The notes under the pieces: model-generated
What the model saw: the letters and a program-made list of their open reading frames with translations, nothing else
Databases searched by the model: none
Told to the model about the DNA's origin: nothing
Translations under genes and position numbers: made by a program
Source: Chloroflexota bacterium
Lineage (GTDB): Bacteria; Chloroflexota; UBA6077
Assembly (NCBI GenBank): GCA_023380955.1
Contig: JAMCTB010000245.1
Coordinates: 1 to 6,983, forward strand
DNA: 6,983 nt
Reading direction: 5' to 3'
Shown: piece after piece, positions 1 through 5,849 of the stretch
How the letters are laid out: each line of letters begins with the position of its first letter
Numbering within the stretch: position 1 is the first letter of the stretch

Positions 1-11
1 GGGGCTCGTCC

Positions 12-49
12 AGGCCATCTCCTAGCTCGGGGATGAGGGCTGATGGCCT
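12..49. repeat. 8-bp inverted repeat upstream of the operon promoter
   Basis: AGGCCATC (12-19) and GATGGCCT (42-49) are perfect reverse complements separated by 22 bases, and could form a stem-loop. There is no T-run after the second arm, so it is not a typical intrinsic terminator. It ends about 30 bases before the -35 box. It could be an operator, the remains of an upstream gene's terminator, or a dispersed repeat. The rest of 1-80 shows no gene I can support. Confidence 0.4.
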
Positions 50-80
50 CCACCGTGGGCCCGCGGTAGCTCCTCTATTG

Positions 81-109
81 TTGACAGCTCCTTAACCTCG
101 TGCCATACT
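81..109 (+). promoter_or_regulatory. Sigma70-type promoter of the T-box/liv operon
   Basis: A perfect -35 hexamer TTGACA (81-86) is followed after exactly 17 bases by CATACT (104-109), which matches four of six positions of the TATAAT -10 box. Transcription would begin near 116, about 20 bases before T-box Stem I. That is the expected arrangement for a T-box leader, and the independent recognition of the leader strengthens the call. The start site itself is inferred. Confidence 0.75.
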
Positions 110-405
110 TCGCGCCACATACTTCCACAGTCGATGAACAGGACTAGTAAGTCTCCAGCGAGCCCCAGCGAGTTGGGAATGGTGGGAGCCAACGGTGGCG
201 CGGAGACCGAATGGACCTGGGAGACGCAGCGCCAAACAGGTGATTCCCACGCTCGAAACCGGACACAGTCGCGCCGTCGCGCGGGTTCACCCGGAGTAGT
301 CGCTGTCGGTGGCTCCACCGTTAGCCGGAGCAGGCGCCCGACCTTGGGGTAGCTCGGGCGCTGAGAGCGTGGTTTGTTCCGGCACCGGCCGGGACGGGCC
401 AAATC

Positions 406-437
406 AGGGTGGTACCGCGGAGCACCCCTCCGTCCTT
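406..437 (+). promoter_or_regulatory. T-box sequence and antiterminator
   Basis: AGGGTGGTACCGCGG (406-420) matches the canonical T-box. Its AGG/CG segments can pair with CGTCCTT (431-437) to form the antiterminator. The UGGU bulge (410-413) is the acceptor-end contact: U410, G411 and G412 pair with the tRNA CCA end, and U413 faces the discriminator base. U413 pairs canonically with A73 and only by wobble with G73. The 3' arm lies inside the terminator stem, so the two structures are mutually exclusive. Confidence 0.92.
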
Positions 438-459
438 GAGTGGATGGAGGGGTGTTTTT
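423..459 (+). terminator. Intrinsic terminator of the T-box leader
   Basis: CACCCCTCC (423-431) pairs perfectly with GGAGGGGTG (446-454). The stem extends inward by GTCC/GGAT (432-435/442-445, one G-T wobble) to a TTGAGT loop. TTTTT (455-459) follows at once. It overlaps the 3' arm of the antiterminator, so charged tRNA should favour termination before livK and uncharged tRNA should allow read-through. It is the only strong hairpin plus T-run I found in the window. Confidence 0.92.
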
Positions 460-519
460 CTTGGTTGCGCTCTTCCGCGGTCCGTCCCGCCAACGGCATC
501 ACCAATAAGGGGGGAAGAA

Positions 520-1704
520 ATGAAGAAGGTACCCAGGATCCTCGTGGCACTCGCGCTCGGAGGCGCGCTGGTCTCGACGAACCTCCTGGGCTGCTCCTCC
601 GCGCCCGCTGCCGCGCCCACGGCAGCCGCGCCGAAGCAGTCGGGGGCTGCTTCGGGAGAGCCCATCGTCATCGGTTTGGTCACCGAGGTGACCGGCGCCC
701 AGACCAGCACCGGCGACAACCAGACCAACGGCCTCAAGATGGCCGTGGAAGAGTGGAACCAGAAGGGCGGGATCAAGGGCCGCCCCATCAAGTTGGTCAT
801 CGAAGACGACACCTCCACGCCTCCCGGCACCGTCAACGCCTTCAACAAGATCCTCGAGCAGAAGCCCGTGGCCGTCTTCATCCCTAACTTCGCCAACTTC
901 GACATGGCTATCGAGCCGGCCATCAAGAAGGCAGCTATTCCCGTGATAACCGGCGCCAGCGGCCCCGGCGTGACGGCCGCCGGCAACCCCTGGATCTTCC
1001 GGGTCCGCACCAACGACACCGTCATGGGCAAGCTGGCCGCCGAGTACGCCGCCAAGGAGATGGGCGCCAAGAAGATCGGCATCCTCTACGTGACCGGCGA
1101 GATGGGGGCGGGCGCCTCCAAGGTAGTCAAGGACAACCTGGACGCCCTCGGTGTCTCCCCGGTGGCCGTGGAGTCCTACAACCAGGACGACAAGGACGTC
1201 ACCGCGCAGCTGCTGAACCTTCAGAAGGCGGGGGCCGAGCTGGTGATCGGCTGGGGGTATCCCCCGGACTCCGCGATGGTCATGACCAACATGCTGCAGC
1301 TGGGCGTCAAGATGAAGCTGCTCGGCTCTCCGGCCTACGGCATCTCCGACGCCCTGAAGCTGGCCAAAGATGCCGCCAACGGCCACACCGTGATCACCGA
1401 TTGGGTGCCGGGCGACGACCCCACCACCCAGAACTGGGTGAAGCAGATCGAGGCCCGGGCCAAACTGCCCGCCAACTTCATCCACTCGGTCTACTACGAC
1501 GGGTTGAACATCCTGGCTCAGTCCATCGAGAAGGCCGGGACCGACCCCACGGCCCTCCGCGACGGAATCAAGGCAGTGAAGGGCTACAAGGGGATCACCG
1601 GCGAGTACTCCTTCGACGCCAACGGCGACGGCCTGCGCCAGGCCTACATCGCCCAGATCAAGGACGGCAAACCGGTCCTGGTCAAGACGGTGAAAGGTCA
1701 GTAG
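520..1704 (+). CDS. LivK-like periplasmic-binding lipoprotein of a HAAT-family ABC transporter
   Basis: This is the extracellular solute-binding component that delivers an amino acid or similar ligand to the LivH/LivM channel. The ATG at 520 is preferred over in-frame starts upstream because AAGGGG (507-512) precedes it at normal spacing. Upstream codons also lie inside the T-box terminator. The 394-residue product begins MKKVPRILVALALGG and has a lipobox LLGC with the lipidated Cys25. An Ala/Pro-rich tether runs to about residue 46, then a type I periplasmic-binding fold (Peripla_BP_6 type) starts at EPIVIGLVTEVTG. A TGASGPG segment near Ser147 falls where family members bind the ligand's amino and carboxyl groups. 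The length is typical. Its place directly after the T-box makes the whole operon subject to tRNA sensing. Family members bind Leu/Ile/Val, aromatic residues, amides, urea or aromatic acids, so the ligand is not fixed by sequence; I leave the symbol empty for that reason. Confidence 0.93.
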   Translation: MKKVPRILVALALGGALVSTNLLGCSSAPAAAPTAAAPKQSGAASGEPIVIGLVTEVTGAQTSTGDNQTNGLKMAVEEWNQKGGIKGRPIKLVIEDDTSTPPGTVNAFNKILEQKPVAVFIPNFANFDMAIEPAIKKAAIPVITGASGPGVTAAGNPWIFRVRTNDTVMGKLAAEYAAKEMGAKKIGILYVTGEMGAGASKVVKDNLDALGVSPVAVESYNQDDKDVTAQLLNLQKAGAELVIGWGYPPDSAMVMTNMLQLGVKMKLLGSPAYGISDALKLAKDAANGHTVITDWVPGDDPTTQNWVKQIEARAKLPANFIHSVYYDGLNILAQSIEKAGTDPTALRDGIKAVKGYKGITGEYSFDANGDGLRQAYIAQIKDGKPVLVKTVKGQ

Positions 1705-1737
1705 GAGCCGGCTCCTGCCGGCGAGTAGGCGACTACG

Positions 1738-1806
1738 AGTGCTGAGTCCTGAGTGCTGAGTCCTGAGCTGAGCTTCTAGAGCACCCAGGACTCAGCACTC
1801 AGCACT
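1738..1806 (+). repeat. Heptamer repeat array forming a long hairpin between livK and livH
   Basis: Four tandem 7-base units, AGTGCTG, AGTCCTG, AGTGCTG, AGTCCTG, occupy 1738-1765. Their inverse, CAGGACT, CAGCACT, CAGCACT, occupies 1786-1806. Bases 1752-1765 pair perfectly with 1786-1799. One more heptamer (1745-1751 with 1800-1806) pairs with a single mismatch, giving about 21 bp around a 20-base loop. No T-run follows. A smaller GCCGG/CCGGC hairpin (1707-1711/1718-1722) sits just after the livK stop. The structure could protect the 3' end of livK mRNA or dampen downstream expression. Both roles are inference. Confidence 0.85.
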
Positions 1807-1824
1807 GGCTAACGGAGCACATCC

Positions 1825-2700
1825 TTGGAAATGCTGTTGCAGATCCTGGTCAGCGGCCTGGCCATGGGCAGCATCTACGGTCTCGTGGCTCTCGGCTTCG
1901 TGCTGCTGGTGAACGCCGCCGACATCATCAACTTCGCTCAGGGCGAGTTCGTCATGCTGGGCGCCTTCCTCGTGTACACCTTCGCGGAGCTGTGGGGCCT
2001 GCCCTTCCTGGTGGCGGTGCTGCTGGTGGTCGCGGTCATGGCCCTCTTCGGCCTGGTGATGGAGAGGGTAGCCTACCGCCCCCTCCGCAACACCAACGCC
2101 GTCACCATCATCATCAGCACCCTGGGCATCTCGGTCTTCCTGCAAAACGTGGCCCTGCGCAGCTGGGGGAGCGTCCCCCAGTACTTCGGCCAGCCCTTTG
2201 GCCGCCAGATGATCGACCTGGGCGCCATCCGCCTGGTCCCCCAGCACCTGCTGATCCTGGTCGTCGCCGCGCTGCTGGTGCTGCTGCAGCACTGGTTCTT
2301 CCACAAGACCCGGATCGGGAAGCTGATGCGGGCGACGGCCCAGGACAAGCAGACTGCCCGGCTGCTTGGGGTCAACATCGGCCTGATGACGGCGCTAACC
2401 TTCGCCCTGGCCTCGGCCCTGGGAGGGCTGGCCGGCGTCCTGCTGGCCCCCACCTTCTACATCTCCGTCGAGATGGGCGTGCGGGTCGGGATAAAGGCCT
2501 TCGTCGCCAGCATCATCGGGGGCTGGGGCAGCATCCCCGGCGCCATGATCGGTGGGCTGGTCATAGGGCTGGTGGAGGTGCTGGCCGCGGCCTACGTCTC
2601 CTCTTTGTATAAGGACGTCTTCGCCTTCGTGGTGCTTATCCTGGTCCTGGTCGTCATGCCCAAGGGCATCTTCGGCGAGAAGGTGGCGCAGAAGGCATGA
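1825..2700 (+). CDS. livH: LivH-type inner-membrane permease
   Basis: This is one of the two channel-forming permeases of the importer. The 291-residue product is very hydrophobic, with about eight membrane segments. It carries the LivH hallmark INFAQGEFVMLGA (from residue 35) and, near residues 222-252, the cytoplasmic EAA-like loop (GIKAFVASIIGGWGSIPG), which docks on the ATPases. TTG at 1825 lies 7 bases after GGAG (1814-1817) and gives MEMLLQ. ATG at 1831 is an alternative, 13 bases from the same GGAG. The gene ends in ATGA, overlapping the livM start by 4 bases, so translation is probably coupled. It lies 120 bases after livK, behind the heptamer hairpin. The symbol denotes the family; substrate identity is open. 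Confidence 0.93.
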   Translation: MEMLLQILVSGLAMGSIYGLVALGFVLLVNAADIINFAQGEFVMLGAFLVYTFAELWGLPFLVAVLLVVAVMALFGLVMERVAYRPLRNTNAVTIIISTLGISVFLQNVALRSWGSVPQYFGQPFGRQMIDLGAIRLVPQHLLILVVAALLVLLQHWFFHKTRIGKLMRATAQDKQTARLLGVNIGLMTALTFALASALGGLAGVLLAPTFYISVEMGVRVGIKAFVASIIGGWGSIPGAMIGGLVIGLVEVLAAAYVSSLYKDVFAFVVLILVLVVMPKGIFGEKVAQKA

Positions 2701-4604
2701 GGCTGTTGGCTGGTCGCTCTCACCGCAACCTGCTGATCGTCGCCGTCCTGCCGGCGGCGCTGGCACTGCCCTGGCTGTTCCCCTCGGCCTACAGCCTCGT
2801 CCTGCTCAACATGGCGCTGATGTTCAGCGTGGTGGTGCTGGGACTGAACTTCGTCTACGGCTTCGGGGGGATCTTCTCCCTGGCCCAGGCGGCCTTCTGG
2901 GGGATCGGGGCCTACACCTCCGCCCTGCTGACCACCGACGCCCACATGAGCTTCCCGGTGGGGCTGCTGGGCGCCGTCCTGGTGACCTCCCTGTTCGGGG
3001 TCATCCTGGGTGTGCCCACCCTCAAGCTGCGCAGCCACTACCTGACCATGGCCACCCTCGCCTTCGGCGAGGCCGTCCGGCTGGTGTTGATGAACACCGA
3101 GCGGCTGACCCACGGCGCCAACGGGATCCGAGGCATCCCGCCGGCCGCCTTCGGGCCGCTGGTTTTCGACACTCCGGAGCGTTTCTACTACCTCAACCTG
3201 GCCGTGGTGCTGGCCGCCATTCTCTTCACGGTGCGTTTCCGGCGCTCCCGCCTGGGTCGAGCCCTGGAGGCCACCCGGGACGACGAGCTCGCTGCCGCTG
3301 CCACCGGCGTCGACGTCACCTACTGCCGGGTGCTGGCCTTCGTGCTGAGCGCCTTCCTGGCGGGGGTGGCGGGTAGTCTCTGGGCCGCCTTCTCTTCCTA
3401 CATCAGCCCCGAGACCTTCGACCTCTTCAGCACCATCCGCTTCGTCGCCATGCTGCTGATCGGCGGCGCCGGCACCGCGCTCGGTCCCCTGGTGGGCACG
3501 GTCCTGCTCACCTTCCTGCCCGAGTGGCTGCGCTTCCTGGAAGCCTACTACATGGCCATCTACGGTTTGAGCATCGTGCTGATGCTGGTCTTCGCCCCCA
3601 AGGGTGTGGTGGGGCTGGTCGGGAGCCTGGTCGCCGGGCTTCTGCAGAGATCTGTGGGGGAGACGGGGAGACGGGCCCTCCCCCTGGGAGAGGCCGACCG
3701 AAGGGCGGGTGAGGGCTCTTTGACTGGCCCTGAACAAGCCCTCACCCCGACCCTCTCCCAGAGGGAGAGGGAGTCTCACTCAGTCCTCAGCCCTCAGTCC
3801 TCGGCCCTCAGCGCCCAGCCCTCGCTCCTCTCCGCCTCCGGCCTGACCATCGCCTTCGGCGGACTGGTGGCCGTGCGCTCCGTCGACCTCTCCGTGGCGG
3901 AGGGGGAGATTCGGGGCATCATCAGCCCCAACGGCTCCGGAAAGACCACCCTGCTCAACCTGGTCAGCGGGATCTATCGCCCCACGGCCGGCCACCTTCA
4001 GATGGCCGGCGAGCGGGTGGACGGCTGCAGCCCCTCCACACGGGTCCAGAGGGGGATCGCCCGCACCTTCCAGAACATACGGCTTTTCCCCCGCCTGACG
4101 GTCCTGGACAACGTCAAGGTAGCCAAGTACTCCCGCACCCGGGCGGGACTGCTGGGGACCTTCCTCCAGACCGGCGGCACGGTGGAGGAGGAGCGGCGGA
4201 TCGAGAAGCAGGCCCTGGAGGCCCTGGCCTTCGTGGGGCTCGCCGGCAGGGCCAGCGACTTCCCAGGCGATCTGCCCTACGGACAGCAGCGGTTGGTGGA
4301 GATAGCCCGGGCCCTGGCCACCGAGCCCCGGCTGCTGCTGCTGGACGAGCCGGCCGCCGGCATGAGCCTGGCCGAGAAGCAGCGGCTGGTCCGGCTGGTT
4401 CGCGCCCTGAACCGGGAGCGAGGGATCACCGTCATCGTCATCGAACACGACATGAGGATCATCAGCGGCCTCTGCCACCAGGTCACCGTCCTCAACTTCG
4501 GCGAGATCATCGCCGAGGGCACGCCCCAGGAGGTGCGGGACAACCCCTCCGTCATCGAGGCCTACCTGGGGAGAAGGAGTCGGGTCCGTGCTCGTACTAG
4601 ATAA
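2697..4604 (+). CDS. livM-livG: LivM-LivG fusion: permease joined to ABC ATPase
   Basis: This 635-residue chain combines the second permease and the first ATPase of the importer. Residues 1 to about 318 are LivM: membrane segments, the GFGGIFSLAQAAFWGIGAY motif (55-73) and an EAA-like loop near 247-280. Residues from about 377 are LivG. Its Walker A is SPNGSGKT (410-417), with Ser where the first Gly is usual. The Q-loop Gln is 459, the signature is LPYGQQR (526-532), Walker B ends in Asp550-Glu551, and the H-loop His is 584. YGQQR is normal for LivG. Residues 319-376 form a linker encoded by repeats, including the TPTLSQRERE peptide typical of translated palindromic repeats. No stop and no ATG or GTG with a ribosome site offers a separate LivG start after the repeats. 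The ATG at 2697 overlaps livH; the 3' end overlaps livF by 17 bases. Fused LivM-LivG proteins are known; a sequencing frameshift is unlikely but possible. Confidence 0.9.
   Translation: MRLLAGRSHRNLLIVAVLPAALALPWLFPSAYSLVLLNMALMFSVVVLGLNFVYGFGGIFSLAQAAFWGIGAYTSALLTTDAHMSFPVGLLGAVLVTSLFGVILGVPTLKLRSHYLTMATLAFGEAVRLVLMNTERLTHGANGIRGIPPAAFGPLVFDTPERFYYLNLAVVLAAILFTVRFRRSRLGRALEATRDDELAAAATGVDVTYCRVLAFVLSAFLAGVAGSLWAAFSSYISPETFDLFSTIRFVAMLLIGGAGTALGPLVGTVLLTFLPEWLRFLEAYYMAIYGLSIVLMLVFAPKGVVGLVGSLVAGLLQRSVGETGRRALPLGEADRRAGEGSLTGPEQALTPTLSQRERESHSVLSPQSSALSAQPSLLSASGLTIAFGGLVAVRSVDLSVAEGEIRGIISPNGSGKTTLLNLVSGIYRPTAGHLQMAGERVDGCSPSTRVQRGIARTFQNIRLFPRLTVLDNVKVAKYSRTRAGLLGTFLQTGGTVEEERRIEKQALEALAFVGLAGRASDFPGDLPYGQQRLVEIARALATEPRLLLLDEPAAGMSLAEKQRLVRLVRALNRERGITVIVIEHDMRIISGLCHQVTVLNFGEIIAEGTPQEVRDNPSVIEAYLGRRSRVRARTR
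3675..3771. repeat. Inverted pair of palindromic dispersed repeats inside the livM-livG linker
   Basis: The unit at 3738-3771 starts GCCCTCACCCCGACC and ends in a small palindrome CTCTCCCAGAGGGAGAG. A second, diverged copy lies in the opposite orientation at about 3675-3716, ending GTGAGGGC (3709-3716), the exact reverse complement of 3738-3745. The copies face each other across 21 bases, as in paired REP/BIME-like intergenic elements. Repeats of this look occur widely in GC-rich bacterial genomes and are usually non-coding. Here both are read in frame as linker residues 327-358. Confidence 0.75.
3780..3828. repeat. Degenerate 7-base tandem repeat in the livM-livG linker
   Basis: Seven consecutive heptamers can be laid out from 3780: TCAGTCC, TCAGCCC, TCAGTCC, TCGGCCC, TCAGCGC, CCAGCCC, TCGCTCC. 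The first three are nearly identical and the rest drift. They encode the Ser/Pro/Ala/Gln-rich stretch just before the LivG domain begins near residue 377. The unit resembles the CAGGACT/CAGCACT units between livK and livH, differing at one or two positions. Confidence 0.75.
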
Positions 4605-5313
4605 GGTCTCGGTGAGCTACGGTCGGGTGGAGGCCCTCCACGGGATCTCCCTGGAGGTCCGGAAGGGAGAGATCGTCGCCCTGATCGGCGCCAACGGCGC
4701 CGGAAAGAGCACGACCCTGCGGGCCATCTCCGGGGTCCTCAGACCCACCTCAGGCCAGATCCTGTTCGACGACCGGAACCTCACCGGAATGGCCCCCGAG
4801 AGGGTCGCTTCCGCTGGGATCGCCCACGTTCCCGAGGGGAGGCGGGTGTTCCCCGGCTTCACGGTGGGGGAGAACCTGGAGTTCGGCGGCCTCGCCCTGG
4901 GCAGGGCCACCAGAGAGATCCGGCAGGAGGTGGAGGCCATCCTGGAGATGTTCCCGCGGCTGAGGGAGCGCTACAAGCAGTACGCGTGGTCCCTCTCCGG
5001 CGGGGAGCAGCAGATGCTGGTCATCGGCCGGGGGCTGGTGGCGCGACCCCAACTGCTGATGCTGGACGAGCCCTCCCTGGGGCTGGCCCCCACTCTGGTG
5101 GACCAGGTCTACGACGTGATCGAGGAGATCCGGGCCCGGGGCACCACCATTCTGCTGGTGGAGCAGAACGCCAGCATGGCGCTGGCCGTCGCCGACCGGG
5201 GCTACGTCCTGGAGTTGGGGCGCGTGGTGCTCGAGGGTTCGGTGGACGACCTGGCGAACAACGAGATGGTCAAGCACTCCTACCTGGGCACCGGCGCCGA
5301 AGAGTTCGTCTGA
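4588..5313 (+). CDS. livF: LivF-type ABC transporter ATPase
   Basis: This is the second ATPase of the importer, expected to pair with the LivG domain beneath the LivH/LivM channel. The 241 residues match the usual LivF length. Walker A is GANGAGKS (34-41, Lys40), the signature is LSGGEQQ (136-142), and Walker B ends in Asp160-Glu161 followed by PSLGLAP. VPEGRRVFPGFTV takes the Q-loop position, and VEQN (Gln193) stands where most ABC ATPases have the switch His. Both are normal LivF variants, not damage. The GTG start at 4588 lies 8 bases after GGAG (4576-4579) and 17 bases inside the upstream gene, which implies translational coupling. Nothing downstream in the same operon is evident. Confidence 0.95.
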   Translation: MLVLDKVSVSYGRVEALHGISLEVRKGEIVALIGANGAGKSTTLRAISGVLRPTSGQILFDDRNLTGMAPERVASAGIAHVPEGRRVFPGFTVGENLEFGGLALGRATREIRQEVEAILEMFPRLRERYKQYAWSLSGGEQQMLVIGRGLVARPQLLMLDEPSLGLAPTLVDQVYDVIEEIRARGTTILLVEQNASMALAVADRGYVLELGRVVLEGSVDDLANNEMVKHSYLGTGAEEFV

Positions 5314-5331
5314 ATCGGTCGCCCCCGACGT

Positions 5332-5394
5332 CCCGTTTCGCCTTCCCTAAGCCCTCGAAACGGGCGGAAATGAGCGCCACACGATAGCGGCGCT
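5332..5394 (+). terminator. Twin hairpins after livF, possible operon end
   Basis: CCCGTTTCG (5332-5340) and CGAAACGGG (5356-5364) form a perfect 9-bp stem with a 15-base loop, 18 bases after the livF stop. A second stem, AGCGCC (5373-5378) with GGCGCT (5389-5394), follows. Neither has a clear T-run, so this may be a mRNA 3'-end stabiliser, a weak or factor-assisted terminator, or a repeat. The position suits the end of the liv transcript. The structure is visible; the function is inferred. Confidence 0.5.
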
Positions 5395-5459
5395 AAGGAA
5401 TTTCATCAAGAAATCTCTGGCCTTGCCGTAGATACAGACGGATGCATCTTGACGTGGCG

Positions 5460-5468
5460 TGTTATACT
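5460..5468 (+). promoter_or_regulatory. Extended -10 promoter candidate
   Basis: TGTTATACT (5460-5468) is an exact fit to the extended -10 pattern TGnTATAnT with C at one position, inside the least GC-rich stretch of the window. No -35 hexamer lies 17 bases upstream, as extended -10 promoters allow. TTGACG (5449-5454) is nearby but only 8 bases from this -10. It would instead pair with CATCAT (5471-5476). If active, it would drive the NlpC/P60 gene through a leader of about 540 bases. Confidence 0.4.
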
Positions 5469-5744
5469 GGCATCATCAAGAGCTCTGTGACATCTATGGC
5501 GTATATAGGGCTCTGCTGGCGTACCCCACTCGCCCCTTCCCTATCGAAGGGCTAGCAACGGTTTTCCAGCGTACCTCGGCTTTCATCCGGCGTATGCCGT
5601 GGGATCCGTCCCGCGCCGTTGCAGCCAGGCCACAAGGTCTACTGATCCCAGGGAGGGGCAGGCAAGGGCCGTGGCGTTCACCGGTCGTTCTGACTGGACC
5701 CGGCCCTGGACCGTCAGGCGCTCGACGACGAGGAGGACCCACCC

Positions 5745-5849
5745 GTGATGGCCGGCCCTCCGGTGAGACTCGGCGCCCGAAGAGAAACGGCCGCCCGAGG
5801 GCGCGCCGCTCTCTTCGTTCAGACTTGCGCGGGCGGGAGATGGTCCTGA
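5745..5849 (+). CDS. Possible 34-codon leader ORF with strong ribosome site
   Basis: GTG-ATG (5745-5750) is preceded by AGGAGG (5731-5736) at 8 bases from the GTG, one of the best Shine-Dalgarno matches in the window. The frame runs to TGA at 5847-5849 and gives an Arg/Ala/Gly-rich peptide containing RLGARRETAARGRAALF. It has no signal peptide and no family resemblance. Its middle covers the 5778-5817 stem-loop, so a translating ribosome would disrupt that structure. That hints at a leader-peptide role but does not show it. A chance ORF in GC-rich DNA remains quite possible. Confidence 0.22.
   Translation: MMAGPPVRLGARRETAARGRAALFVQTCAGGRWS
5778..5817. repeat. Stem-loop with 8-bp perfect arms
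   Basis: CGAAGAGA (5778-5785) and TCTCTTCG (5810-5817) are perfect reverse complements. They enclose GC-rich sequence that can form an inner CGCCC/GGGCG hairpin. No T-run follows on either strand. It lies within the possible leader ORF and may be a structural element of the NlpC/P60 leader RNA. Confidence 0.45.

Larger units (their letters stand above)
131..459 (+). promoter_or_regulatory. T-box riboswitch leader, likely tRNA-Trp (UGG) specifier
   Basis: This is a transcription-antitermination leader that reads the charging state of a tRNA. Stem I closes with CAGG (139-142) pairing CCTG (216-219). The specifier loop has AGTA (146-149) on the 5' side and GAA (209-211) on the 3' side. Above it GTCTCC (151-156) pairs with GGAGAC (202-207). 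The distal part carries AGCGAG (157-162), a GTTGG/CCAAC helix (172-176/189-193) and a GGTGG loop (181-185), like the AG-bulge and GNUG motifs of the family. The triplet after GAA and before the purine A215 is TGG (212-214), the Trp codon. ATG (211-213) overlaps it. A perfect 8-bp hairpin, GCGCCCGA (334-341) with TCGGGCGC (354-361), lies in the stem II/III region. The T-box proper is at 406-420. The T-box identity is secure; the amino-acid assignment is inferred. Confidence 0.93.

Noticed and set aside
134..519. Short reading frames on both strands through the leader, including an in-frame extension of livK upstream of 520
   Set aside because: They run through the T-box Stem I, T-box and terminator. 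The ribosome site and lipoprotein signal place the livK start at 520, and the upstream peptides are low-complexity.
1738..1806. CRISPR array
   Set aside because: The units are 7 bases, directly abutting and inverted across a centre, with no spacers and no cas genes.
2592..3779. 395-codon - strand frame opposite livM
   Set aside because: Its Gln/His/Gly/Glu-rich translation is the typical antisense shadow of a GC-rich membrane-protein gene. The + strand has clear LivH/LivM motifs.
3651..3830. Sequencing frameshift joining separate livM and livG genes
   Set aside because: Both domains are in the same frame without any shift. The junction holds recognisable repeats rather than a stop and start, and fused LivM-LivG proteins are known.
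5101..5190. Loss of the H-loop His in LivF as a defect
   Set aside because: Gln in VEQN and Glu in VPEGRRVFP are the normal LivF-family sequences.
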